In this document: piece after piece, positions 43,340 to 53,333 of the stretch | Numbering within the stretch: position 1 is the first letter of the stretch | How the letters are laid out: every line of letters begins with the position of its first letter | NCBI GenBank assembly: GCA_014529385.2 | Contig: CM043958.1 | Coordinates: 156,897,293-156,961,292 of the forward strand | From: Adiantum capillus-veneris | Taxonomy: Eukaryota > Streptophyta > Polypodiopsida > Polypodiales > Pteridaceae | DNA length: 64,000 nucleotides | Direction of reading: 5' to 3' | The notes under the pieces: model-generated | Told to the model about the DNA's origin: nothing | Seen by the model: only the letters and a program-made list of their open reading frames with translations | Database searches by the model: none | Program-made: the position numbers and the translations under genes

Positions 43340-45958
43340 ATGAGCCTCTTGGAGATGTCTCTTCTTGAGAACAAACCTGACAAGGATGGCATTGAGTTAA
43401 AAAGCATTGTGTCTGAATTGCGAAGCACCAGCAACAAATTGGCTGCCGTAGCAATACAACATAATACAAGTGTATCTGAAGTCAGGTCTATCACAAACAA
43501 GCTCAATGCATTGGTGTCAAGGGAGCATCAAGGGAGCCCAACATTAGAATGCAAGTGGAAAGTTTTCAAAGAAGTAATTTTCTCTTGTGCGAAGGAATGC
43601 TTTTCGGCGAAACACATGTCTTGCAAAAGGTCTAAGAAGGGTAGCACCAAGAAGAAATGGTTTGACATGGAATGTAGTCAAGCCCGAAAACACTTGCTAA
43701 GATTGGATGCAATCAAAGACAAGGAAGTTTACTTGGAATGTTCACACACATACAAAGCACTTGTTCAAAAGAAGAGGAGAAGGTGGGAAGTCGAAAAACA
43801 ACTTCTTTTAGCACAAGAGAAAGCACATGCATGTGGCAAGTTTTGGCAAAATCTAAAAGGCAAGCGCGTTGAGAGCTTTGGTGACTTGACTCTTGAGGAT
43901 ATGTATATGCATTGTAAGAACCTCTATGAGCAACCCAATGTTGATAAGATGGAGGGTTGTAGCTCCCTTCCATTTATGTCTCCCTTCTTTACCATTGAAG
44001 ATGTATGCCGCGCGCTTGAGAAACTTGCTACTCGCAAGGCAGGTGACCTTCAAGGTGTCAAGGCTGAAATGATTAAATGGACAAGCAAGAAAACACGATA
44101 TTGGATATGTGATATGTTTAACCTTGCACTTCAGTATGGCATGCCTCATGATTGGAGTGCAAATTGGATCAAACCTTTGCACAAAGGAGGAGATGTAAAC
44201 AATGTGAACAACTATCGCACTATAATGGTTGGTTCTTTGATGGCAAAGTTATTTGGATGTATCATGGAGATGAAGATAAGTGAATGGGCTGAAAAGAATG
44301 GCAAACGTGCGCTTAGCCAAGCAGGTTTTCGAAAGCATCATAGCACTATTGATCACCTTGTCACTCTTCGAGTTCTTATGGAAGCGTTTCGATTGAAAGG
44401 AAAAAAGTTGTATTGTTGCTTTGTGGATTTCAAGAAAGCTTTTGACATGGTACCGCGAGGAAATCTTTGGAGACGTATGCAAAGCCTTCAAGTGCCGAGA
44501 GAATTTATGCATGCAGTCTTTCGCATCTACCAAAAAGTGATATGTCGATTACGTATGGGAGATGGAATTTCAGAATTTTTTGCAAGCACTATTGGTGTCA
44601 AACAAGGATGCCCACTTTCCCCAACCCTCTTTGAGCTACTCATTGATGAATTGGAATACATGGTTCTTGATTTTATGCAGCAAGAAGGCATAGAAGAGGT
44701 TAAGATTGGAAATGCGGTGATCATGCTTTTGCTTTATGCCGATGATGTAGTGCTCTTGGCACATACCTTAGAAGATGCACAAAAGCTTATGAGTGTCTTG
44801 GAACGCTTTTGCCTACATAGCGGGCTGATCGTGAATGGATCCAAAACCAAGGTTATGCTTGTAAAGACCCTCAATGATGAAAATCCATGCATTGTATACA
44901 ACAATGAGAAACTTGAAGTGGTAGATCACTTCAAGTACCTTGGCCTTGAGGTTCCATCCAATCATAAATGGAAGGATTGTGCAATGCGTCGCTTGGAAGC
45001 CGGAAACAGGGCTTATTATGCATTTGAGAACATGTGCAATGCAGGAGAGATCAAGTGTTGGGCTCTCAAAAAGTACCTCTTTGACACATTGGTGACACCG
45101 GTGCTTCTTTATGGAGTGGAGGTGTGGGGTGGAAGCATCGGGAAGTCTACTTGGAAAGAGTTTGAGAATGTCCAAAAGCGTTTTCTCACCAACTTTCTCC
45201 AAGTCAAGACACAAATACCCTACATGCTCTTACTTCTTGAGTCCGGATCGCTTCCCATTGAGGTCTTGGGCATGGAAAGGATTGTGGAGTACATGCATAA
45301 GACACAACGTAGCCCTTTGCATCGACTTCCTAGAATCGCATATGAAGCAAGTCAAAAGGTTCAAAAGACATGCAAGAGCAAAATACTAAGTTCGGGGTGG
45401 ATGCTTGATATCAAGAAATGGTTTGGAAGATGGGATGCATGTCACTTGGTCAAGGATGCGTCGATCGACTCCCAAGTTAATGAGGCCTTCTTACAACGCC
45501 AATGTATCATGGCTTGGGAGAAATCCGGAGGTTCTCGCTTCAGCCATTACACCACACACGTTGCCCCAAACTACAAATCTCTCTTCTTCTCGGAACGAGG
45601 TAACCGAACCCATTCCTATATCCTTGAGCCCATCCCGTTGAGTGCGATCCGCACCATTGCCTCCATTCGTCTTAGCTCCCATTCTCTACGCTGCGAGACA
45701 GGACGTTGGGGCACTGGCGAGGAGTGTCATCGACTTTGCACCTTATGCCCTCGTCAAGTGCGAGAGAGTGAGTACCACACACTACTTGAGTGCTCAGCTT
45801 TTGACCACATTAGGTCCTCTTTTCCCCATATATTCAGCCATGAGCTCTCCCTACATACCTTCCTCTCCCAACCACGATGTGGACTCTCTATTGCGACGCT
45901 CATTTCAGCCATTTTTGAGCATCGAGAGTCACTTATGAACTCCACCCACACCACGTGA
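43340..45958 (+). CDS. LINE-A reverse transcriptase frame, 872 codons, open
   Basis: The first 65 residues are a heptad-like stretch (ELRSTSNKLAAVA, EVRSITNKLNALV) of uncertain origin. From about residue 70 (LECKWKVFKEVIFSCAKECF) it parallels LINE-B ORF2. RT blocks: KPLHKGGDVNNVNNYRTIMV, LSQAGFRKHHSTIDHLVTLR, CCFVDFKKAFDMVPRGNLWR (about 360), GVKQGCPLSPTLFELLIDEL and LLLYADDVVLL (about 466) with the catalytic YADD. C-terminus: CTLCPRQVRESEYHTLLEC, a CCHC-type finger common to L1-like ORF2 (about 800). The endonuclease domain is absent. No stop or shift interrupts it. Without ORF1 and endonuclease it is probably not mobile on its own. Confidence 0.85.
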   Translation: MSLLEMSLLENKPDKDGIELKSIVSELRSTSNKLAAVAIQHNTSVSEVRSITNKLNALVSREHQGSPTLECKWKVFKEVIFSCAKECFSAKHMSCKRSKKGSTKKKWFDMECSQARKHLLRLDAIKDKEVYLECSHTYKALVQKKRRRWEVEKQLLLAQEKAHACGKFWQNLKGKRVESFGDLTLEDMYMHCKNLYEQPNVDKMEGCSSLPFMSPFFTIEDVCRALEKLATRKAGDLQGVKAEMIKWTSKKTRYWICDMFNLALQYGMPHDWSANWIKPLHKGGDVNNVNNYRTIMVGSLMAKLFGCIMEMKISEWAEKNGKRALSQAGFRKHHSTIDHLVTLRVLMEAFRLKGKKLYCCFVDFKKAFDMVPRGNLWRRMQSLQVPREFMHAVFRIYQKVICRLRMGDGISEFFASTIGVKQGCPLSPTLFELLIDELEYMVLDFMQQEGIEEVKIGNAVIMLLLYADDVVLLAHTLEDAQKLMSVLERFCLHSGLIVNGSKTKVMLVKTLNDENPCIVYNNEKLEVVDHFKYLGLEVPSNHKWKDCAMRRLEAGNRAYYAFENMCNAGEIKCWALKKYLFDTLVTPVLLYGVEVWGGSIGKSTWKEFENVQKRFLTNFLQVKTQIPYMLLLLESGSLPIEVLGMERIVEYMHKTQRSPLHRLPRIAYEASQKVQKTCKSKILSSGWMLDIKKWFGRWDACHLVKDASIDSQVNEAFLQRQCIMAWEKSGGSRFSHYTTHVAPNYKSLFFSERGNRTHSYILEPIPLSAIRTIASIRLSSHSLRCETGRWGTGEECHRLCTLCPRQVRESEYHTLLECSAFDHIRSSFPHIFSHELSLHTFLSQPRCGLSIATLISAIFEHRESLMNSTHTT

Positions 45959-46049
45959 CATGTTCATTTGGTCCCATAGGTCATATTTGACCTCCCAGGA
46001 CGATAATAGAACTATCTATCTATCTATCTATCTATCTCTCTCTCTCTCT
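43540..46049 (+). mobile_element. LINE-A, L1-like retrotransposon, 5'-incomplete
   Basis: Homology to LINE-B begins about 43540 in the linker after the endonuclease and runs to the 3' tail. In the stretches I compared, protein identity is about 70-85%. The 3' end has the stem-loop GGTCATATTTGACC (45979-45992), CGATAATAGAA and a (TATC)n(TC)n tail. 5' truncation is usual for LINE copies, although the adjoining open frame is odd. Confidence 0.85.
45979..46049 (+). other. LINE-A 3' stem-loop and simple-repeat tail
   Basis: GGTCA-TATT-TGACC can fold into a 5-bp stem with a 4-base loop, then CTCCCAGGACGATAATAGAA and TATC repeated about five times, running into TC repeats. The same arrangement ends LINE-B, where one stem position is G instead of A and can still pair with T. 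Confidence 0.75.
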
Positions 46050-46197
46050 GAAAAACTAAATTCGAACGCCGCCTGAATCCCTCCTCTCTTTCACGTTAAA
46101 TTTTAGCCTATATATCATTCTCTGATCCCCTACTTCTCTCTCTGGTTTGGTCTCTTGACCTTTAAAAGACGTTAATATATTGTTTCATTTCATTTCA

Positions 46198-46232
<35 letters not shown>

Positions 46233-46388
46233 GTTTTCCTCCTCCTCTCTCTCTATCCCTGTAAATCTTCACGCCTGGCTACTTCTCTCTCTATCCCTCT
46301 TTCTCTCCATTTCTCTCCCTATCCCTATGACTCTTTTTTCTCTCTACCTATCTCTCGATTTCCCTCTTTCTCTCCATTTCTCTCGATT

Positions 46389-46444
<56 letters not shown>

Positions 46445-46564
46445 CAAACTAAATTCAAACGTCGCCTGAATCCCTCCCCTCTTCCACGTTAAAATTCAGC
46501 CTATCAATCTCTGATCCCCTACTTCTCTCTCTGGTTTGGTCTCTTGACCTTTTAAAGATGTTAA

Positions 46565-46619
<55 letters not shown>

Positions 46620-46684
46620 ACGTGATTTTGTATGTGTCTCACGTCTTTGGCATGTCATCGGTCTCTCCCTTGTGTAACCGCATC

Positions 46685-46736
<52 letters not shown>
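46050..46736. repeat. CT-rich repeat family between the LINEs
   Basis: A unit starting AACTAAATTC(G/A)AACG, with CGCCTGAATCCCTCC, TCTCTGATCCCCTACTTC and GGTTTGGTCTCTTGACCTTT, then a (CT)n array, occurs at about 46053-46229 and 46446-46616; a third copy follows LINE-B at 51396-51627. (CT)n arrays: 46199-46228, 46391-46441, 46566-46616 and 46686-46737. Serine/leucine-rich frames here are artefacts. Confidence 0.9.
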
Positions 46737-46740
<4 letters not shown>

Positions 46741-46969
46741 AAACGAAGTCGTTTTTTGACCTAGTAGACAGCAGTCCACTCTTTTGATCATAACTTCTTC
46801 ATCCGAACTCCGATTTGGGTGATCTATAGCCTCAATCGAAGAGCACGAAGTCTTCTACGCATTGATGTAAAGACAGAAATTTAAAGAGTTATGGAAGTCA
46901 TTTCTGTAGCAGCATTTCCGAAGTGAACAGGTTCAACAAAATTGATTCTCATCTCCTATTTTACATACA
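46737..46969 (+). other. LINE-B 5' UTR with terminal hairpin
   Basis: Immediately after the CT array comes CAAAAAACGA-AG-TCGTTTTTTG (46737-46758), a perfect 10-bp stem with a 2-base centre, then about 210 bases without stop-free coding, including TCTTTTGATCATAACTTC. The hairpin position suggests it marks or lies near the 5' end of the element, an inference. Confidence 0.6.
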
Positions 46970-47920
46970 ATGTCTTCCGACACTTGCAAGGGTTCTTCTT
47001 CTTCAACAAGGTCCACAACCATTGTGGAAAATGATCCAAAATCTCCTAAGTGTGGAGATAGCAACACAACCACCCAACCAACGACATCGGAAACCATGAT
47101 CATGGCGTACTTGGTATCATTGCAAGAGACCGTAAACAAACAAGGCGAAGACTTACGAGCACTTGCAATGGAGAATGGCACACTAAGGGTACTTGTGGTT
47201 GAGAATGAGAATCTCAAGAGGACACTTGAGATGCAAACAACACGTTTGATGCAACTTGAAGAGGAAGTCAAGGAATGTAAACGCTCTCTTGTGGACTTGA
47301 ATGCTTTGAAGGAGCGGATGAGCAAAGTAGAGCATGACCATGTATTGAAAGAGGAGAAATTTGACACTATGAGCCGGGATGTATGCGACATGAAAAATGT
47401 ATGCACAAACAAGTCTTGGGCTGATGTATGTGGTAGCAATGTGGTTTCTAATTCCTCACTCATGCAAGCTATGGTTCAAACAAAGAATGTTGAGAGTGTG
47501 GATGTGGAGGAGTTGAAGGAAGGGGAGCGACGTTCCAAGAACATTGTTATTCGTGGAATTCCCGAAGAGAAGTTAGAGACACCTCCTTCTCTTGCCATTG
47601 TTATTGAAGATTTCTTCAAAACCCACTTTGGCATGTCCGGAGTTATGGTCTATGGAGCACATAGAGTGGGGAAGCAAGGAGCTCCTCGCTCGGGAGAACG
47701 GCCAATTGTATGCACCATGCCGGATGAGACCAAGCGAAAGATTATCCTTGATAATAGTTGGATCTATTTGAGGGATACAAAATGTTTTGTATGTGAAGAT
47801 CGCACTATTAAGCAACAAAATATGCGTCGCAAGGCATATGAGGAAAAGAATAATAAAAACAAGGAGATCTCTCATGAAGAAAATGTGCCCAAGGAGGAGG
47901 CAAGTCTCTCAAGCAAATAG
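46970..47920 (+). CDS. LINE-B ORF1 protein
   Basis: 316 codons from ATG 46970. A serine/threonine-rich start (GSSSSTRSTTIVEN), then a coiled coil at about residues 40-135 (LRVLVVENENLKRTLEMQTT, RLMQLEEEVKECKRSL). From about 184 SKNIVIRGIPEEK, VYGAHRVGKQG, RPIVCTMPDETKRKIILDNS and CEDRTIKQQNMRRKAYEEKN match the RRM-like plus C-terminal part of L1 ORF1 RNA-binding proteins. Those form trimers that coat LINE RNA. No lesion seen. It ends in TAG (47918-47920) in the same frame as ORF2. Confidence 0.85.
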   Translation: MSSDTCKGSSSSTRSTTIVENDPKSPKCGDSNTTTQPTTSETMIMAYLVSLQETVNKQGEDLRALAMENGTLRVLVVENENLKRTLEMQTTRLMQLEEEVKECKRSLVDLNALKERMSKVEHDHVLKEEKFDTMSRDVCDMKNVCTNKSWADVCGSNVVSNSSLMQAMVQTKNVESVDVEELKEGERRSKNIVIRGIPEEKLETPPSLAIVIEDFFKTHFGMSGVMVYGAHRVGKQGAPRSGERPIVCTMPDETKRKIILDNSWIYLRDTKCFVCEDRTIKQQNMRRKAYEEKNNKNKEISHEENVPKEEASLSSK

Positions 47921-50900
47921 GGATGCGTGACCTATCACACCGAGTTACAATTGAAAATATGCTTTTGGAATTGTAATGGATACCCATGGAATGCGGGGGT
48001 TGGCATTGATGAACTAACAAGCAAAGCCGATGTTGTACTTCTTGTTGAAACTTGGGAGCATGATACACAAAGGATTAACGGCTTGGAGAATTACAATGTA
48101 CATTCATTGATGTGGTCAAAGAATCTCAATCAACGAAGAGGACAAGGAGGGTTAGCATGTATGGTTAAGAAAGGACTGGAATATTTTGTATCAATTGTGA
48201 AAGATGACAAGTACAAACGTTATGTATGGCTGAAAATTATGACACCAAAAAGAGCACCCATTTTTGTAGCAAGTTGCTACATTCCTCATCATGATTCTCC
48301 CTTTTATGCTTGCATGGATAGAGATCAACCATTTTCTGATTTGGAAGAGGACATTGCTTATTTCAAAGGTGAAGGTGATGTTATTGTATTTGGGGATATG
48401 AATGCTCGCACAAAAACATTGCAACATGATACTCAACAATTTGATATGCCATACATTTCAAGGGAGTTGGAGGAAGTTCACTTGTATGATCGTACTTCAA
48501 TGGATGAGAAAGATCCGGATCACTAAGGAAAGTTACTTTGACACATGTGTAATAGCACGGGTATGCTCATTGCCAATGGTGTATCTTTGTGGAGTGGAAC
48601 CAATGGATTTACATATAGGAGACATAATGGGGATAGTGTGATTGACTATATGCTACTCTCTGAAGCCATCATGTATCGCATAAAGAGTTTTATGTTTGGT
48701 CAATGGACCCCGGAATCCGACCATCGCACCTTATGTATTGACCTTTCATGTGGAGAAGCAACTAAGCATGATAATCTCAGCCAAAGGAAAGAGAAGTTAT
48801 CACTATGTATGGATTTCAAACGGGCACCAATGTACATTGAAATGGTTGAGCAAAAATTATGGATGACAAAGCTTCAATGTGATGCACCATTGGAAACTAA
48901 ATGGGAAGCTTTCAAGAAAGCTATTTGTTCTTGTGCGGAAGAATGCTTTGCTGTAAAGCATCTCCATGGTATCAACAAAGATAGATCACGCAAAAGGTGG
49001 TTTGATAAAGAATGTCAAGATGCTCGAAAGTCCTTGATAAAGCTTGATGCAACTATGGACAAAGACAACTATCAAAGTCATTTGCATACATACAAGGCAT
49101 TGATTCAAAAGAAGAGAAGAAGATGGGAAGTAAAGCAACAAGAACTTCAAGTCCAAGAAAAGGCACATGCATGTGGAAGATTTTGGAGAAACTTGAGAGG
49201 CAAGCGGGTTGAGAATTTTGGTAACTTGAGTCTAGTGGATATGTACACACATTGTAGGCAATTATATGAGCAAGCAAATACTAAAAAAATGCCATTTTAT
49301 GGTTCACTCCCATGTATGTCGTCTTTTTTTACTATTGAGGATGTATGCGGTGGGCTTGAAAAATTGGTCACTCGCAAAGCGGGAGATCTTCAAGGTATCA
49401 AGCCGGAGATGATCAAATGGACGGGAGATTTTACCCATGAGTGGATGTGTGATATGTTCAACCTTGCACTTCAACATGGTATGCCTTATGATTGGAGTAC
49501 TAATTGGGTTAAGCCTTTGCATAAAGGAGGGGATGTAAAGAATGTAAGCAACTACCGGACTATAATGATTGGGTCTCTTATGGAAAAGTTGTTTGGGTGC
49601 ATAATGGAGATGAAATTGAGTGATTGGGCTGAAAAGAGTGACAAGCGTGCAAAGGGACAAGCGGGTTTTCGTCGATGCCATAGCACCATTGATCATCTTG
49701 TCACTCTTCGTGTTCTCATGGAGGAAAGTCGGTTGAAAGGCAAGCGATTGTATTGTTGTTTTGTGGACTTTAAGAAAGCCTTTGATATGATTCCACGTAA
49801 CAATTTGTGGAGAAGGATGGAAGAACTCCAAGTGCCAAGTGAGTTTATGCTTGCGGCTTCTCGAATCTATGAGAAGGTGATTTGTCAATTGCGCATGGGA
49901 AGAGAAATTTCAGAAATTTTTGTAAGCACTATTGGGGTTAAACAAGGATGTCCATTGTCACCAACTCTCTTTGGTCTATGCATCGATCAATTGGAACAAA
50001 TGGTACTTGACTTTATGCAAGAAGAAGGCATTGAAGAGGTCACTATTTGCAATGCGGTAATCATGCTTTTGTTGTATGCGGATGATGTAGTGCTTCTAGC
50101 ACACACTTTAGAAGATGCACAAAAGCTTATGGTTGTCCTTGAGAACTTTTGCTTGCATAGTGGGCTGATTGTAAATGAATCCAAAACAAAGGTTATGCTT
50201 GTGAAAACCAACCATAAGAAGAAGCCATGCATTGTGTACAACAACGAGACACTTGAAGTTGTTGAGAGCTTTAAGTACCTTGGCCTTGAGGTTCCATCCA
50301 ATCACAAGTGGCATGAATGTGCTATGCGTCGTTTGGAAGCGGGAAAGAGAGCATATTATGCATTTGAGAACATGTGTAATGCGGGAAACATCAAGTGTTG
50401 GGTTCTCAAGAAGTATCTTTTTGATGCATTGGTGACACCGGTTCTTCTAAATGGAGTTGAAGTGTGGGGCGGGAGCATCTCAAAGTCTACTTGGAAAGAG
50501 TTTGAGAATGTCCAAAAGCGTTTTCTTACAAACTTTCTCCAAGTTAAGACACAAACACCATATATGCTCCTACTTCTTGAGTCGAGATCTCTTTCAATTG
50601 AGGTTATGGGCATGGAAAGGGTTGTGGAGTACATGATAAAGATGCGTCAAAACCCCTCACATCGACTTCCTACAATTGCATGGGAAGCAAGCAAAAAAGT
50701 TCAAAAGACGCATAAAAGCAAGATCTTGAGCACGGGATGGATGCAAGACATAAAGAAGTGGTTTGGGAGATGGGATGCATTACACTTGCTACATGATGCT
50801 TCAATTGACTCTCAAGTGAATGAAGCTTTTCTACAACGCCAATGTATTACGGCTTGGGAGAAATCCGGTGGGTCACGCTTCATACATTACACCACCTATA

Positions 50901-51319
50901 TTGCCCCCAACTACAAAACCATGTTCTTCGCTGAGAGAGGAAACCGTACTCACACTTACATGCTTGAGCCTATTCCCTTGTCTGCGATACGCACTATCGC
51001 AGCAATTCGGCTTAGCTCCCATTTCCTTCGATGCGAGATAGGGCGTTGGGGCAATGGAGAAGAGTCAAATCGATTGTGCACATTATGCTCACTGCAAGTT
51101 CGAGAGTCTGAGTACCACACACTACTAGAGTGCTCAGCTTTTGATCACATCCGAACTTGCTTCTCTCACATTTTCAGCCATAACTTAGACCTACACACTT
51201 TCCTCTCCCAGCCAAAGTGTGGGCTCTCCATTGCGACTCTCATCACTACAATTTTGGAGCATCGAGAGTCACTCATCAGCCATACACATACTACATCACA
51301 TGTAACTTTGGTCCCATAG
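47921..51319 (+). pseudogene. LINE-B ORF2: endonuclease, reverse transcriptase, zinc finger
   Basis: The frame is open from the codon after the ORF1 stop. Endonuclease: LKICFWNCNGYPWNAGVGID, VVLLVETWEHD, ASCYIPHHDS, VIVFGDMNART, then SVIDYMLLSEAI and ESDHRTL give the APE-type fold with its catalytic N, E, D, D and H. Nonsense codons TAA (48524-48526) and TGA (48539-48541) interrupt it in frame. RT: KPLHKGGDVKNVSNYRTIMI, CCFVDFKKAFDMIPRNNLWR, GVKQGCPLSPTLFGLCIDQL and LLLYADDVVLL. C-terminal CTLCSLQVRESEYHTLLEC finger. No in-frame ATG precedes the endonuclease after the UAG, so translation would need read-through, a non-AUG start or an earlier lesion. Confidence 0.88.
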
Positions 51320-51393
51320 GTCGTATTTGACCTCCGAGGACGATAATAAAATCTATCTATCTCTCTCTCTCTCTCTGTCTCTCTCTCTCTCTG
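51319..51393 (+). other. LINE-B 3' stem-loop and simple-repeat tail
   Basis: GGTCG-TATT-TGACC overlaps the ORF2 stop by one base, then CTCCGAGGACGATAATAAAA, TATC repeats and a TC array to about 51393. Downstream begins the repeat unit AACTAAATTCGAACATCG, as after LINE-A. Confidence 0.75.
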
Positions 51394-51395
51394 GC

Positions 51396-51536
51396 AAACT
51401 AAATTCGAACATCGCCTGAATCCCTCCCCTCTTCCGCGTTAAAATTCAGACTATCAATCTCCGATCCCCTACTTCTCTCTTTGGTTTGGTCTCTTGACCT
51501 TTTAAAGACGTTAATATATCGTTTCATTTCATTTCA

Positions 51537-51629
<93 letters not shown>

Positions 51630-51786
51630 CGGTAGAAACAGCTCCCGCTCTCACAGATGGAAGAAATAGGCGCAGGTGGTATCGCTCTCGCCTCTCTCCC
51701 TCTTTCTCTCCCAGTGTTGGTATCGGCTTCATTGAAGCAACTCTCGCGCGACATGAATGCCGGCGGCCTTCCAAGTCACGTCCTCA
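51396..51786. repeat. Third CT-rich repeat unit with a long (CT)n array
   Basis: The unit as at 46053 and 46446, followed by about 45 CT units (51537-51627), the longest array in the window. 51628-51786 is GC-richer text (ATGGAAGAAATAGGCGCAGG) without a supportable gene. Confidence 0.9.
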
Positions 51787-52000
51787 GCCAAAAATTTCAA
51801 GTCGGGTCCCTCAGCCGGCGGACCTTCTCCAACCTGAGGCATGAGCTTGCGCCACATGGAGGGGGGGGGCTGAATCCCTCCCCATTCAAAAATTCCAAGT
51901 CACGTCCCTCAGTCGGCGGACCTTCTCCAACCTGAGGCATGAGCTTGCGCCACGTGGAGGGGGGGGGGGGGGGGGGGGCTGAATCCCTCCCCCTTTTATA
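51787..52000. repeat. 98-bp tandem duplication with G runs
   Basis: GGACCTTCTCCAACCTGAGG, then CATGAGCTTGCGCCAC, a GGAGGGG run and CTGAATCCCTCCCC occur twice, with starts 98 bp apart (51820 and 51918). The second copy has a longer G run (about 24 G at 51957-51980). Confidence 0.88.
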
Positions 52001-52188
52001 CTAGTATAGATTCCCCTTTCATTCTCTTTTGCAAATTCAAATATTTTTCTTCCCCCAAAGCGGCTTTGTTTTGGTATCTCCTTATTCACCATAATCAAGT
52101 TCATCATCTCTTAGATGAAAGCATACGAAGCGGCAAATTGAGACTAAGGAAGGAGTTTCCCAAGCACACATGCAAAGGCTTCACTAGA

Positions 52189-52556
52189 TGTCATAAAAAC
52201 TAATATGTAATTCTCCCAAATGATTTTCTCATGATAAATTGATCATTTAATATAGGGAAGTACCAAGGGAGTAAAAGCTAGAATATTGGTAAGGCTGCTA
52301 GACTGGTCTCTGCAAGGATCCAAAGGAGGAAAAATAAGGATCCAAAGGGGGACAGTTTTCAAAAGAGCAATGTGATTCAATGGGGCTTAAAAGACCTAAG
52401 GTTCAGCTCCATTAAGACTACCATAGGCTAAAGTTCCAAAAATTAGCTCAATTGTCCAATGGCCAAAGTAGGGGAAAATTGGATGGTCATGGGAAGACTT
52501 TTTAGTCTTCCCACATCCCTAGGAAGGAGGGGGCGAGTCCTAATAGTAGAAGATGA

Positions 52557-52591
<35 letters not shown>

Positions 52592-53333
52592 CAAAGCTCC
52601 CCCTTTACACAAAGGGAATATTGGACACACGTCAAGCTCTTGTGCCAGTTTCCCCCAATCTCCCCCCAAATCCTATTGGATGGCCATAGAGGTGGACCAA
52701 TGAGAATTAGGCTAGAGTAAAATTAGTCTAATCAATTCAAAAATGCTTGATAAAAGAACCAATAGAAATTAAGCTCCCTAGAAGACCATTGGATAGTCTA
52801 CCAAGGGGTCCAATGAGCATCCAACAGCCCAATGGCTTGCCTGATTTCTATTGGCCAGAAGACCAAAAGGTCCAATGAGAGTTTAATTGAATTATTTAAT
52901 TACCTAAATCTCTTACAACTCACCATTTTTGAAGGTGTGTGAGGTCTTGGGACTGAGGCTAGAGACACTAGGTGTGTTTTTCAAGCATAATTTGGTGCAT
53001 GAAGCTTCCATCTTCAGGGCACCAACTAGTTTTGTCAAGGAACACAAAGATTGTATTGTACAAAAGTCTCCTTTGATGGGAGAAGCTATAATACAAAGCC
53101 TTTATGGAGGGGAACCAGCTCCATGTAAATCCGGTCCTCAAGTGTTGTCAATTGTTCTATTTTTCTCTCTTTTCAATTATTGTCAATGCCAAATTAACTA
53201 GGTGTAAATTGCTATGTTGCTTTCTCAAATTAAGTACTCTCTATGCTCATTAAGTCGAACTTGTTCTTAATGAAATGCTCAGTATGTTATCAATTTCCGC
53301 TACCCACAAGTTACTAGTGCATTAAATGTTACA
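52189..53333 (+). repeat. LTR of family LTR-A, copy 3 (probably solo)
   Basis: 1145 bp from TGTCATAAAAACTAATATG to TTAAATGTTACA. Flanks CTAGA (52184-52188) and ATAGA (53334-53338) agree at four of five positions, as expected for an aged target duplication. It lacks the GTGCTTG/AAGCACCTC array that makes copies 1 and 2 about 450 bp longer. An (AC)n tract lies at 52558-52588. No element interior on either side. Confidence 0.82.

Larger units (their letters stand above)
46737..51400 (+). mobile_element. LINE-B, nearly full-length L1-like retrotransposon
   Basis: Layout: 5' UTR of about 230 bp starting right after a (CT)26 array, ORF1 (46970-47920), ORF2 (47927-51319) with endonuclease, RT and CCHC finger, 3' stem-loop (51319-51332) and (TATC)n/(TC)n tail. 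Same family as LINE-A, which lies 1 kb upstream in the same orientation. ORF2 has two nonsense codons, so this copy is probably inactive, but it is otherwise well preserved. Confidence 0.9.

Noticed and set aside
46180-46660. Serine/leucine-rich or arginine/glutamate-rich frames (also 19144-19428, 34472-34780, 51481-51774)
   Set aside because: Translations of (CT)n or (GA)n microsatellites.
43713-50634. Minus-strand open frames under the LINE ORFs
   Set aside because: Antisense of well supported RT frames; no motifs.
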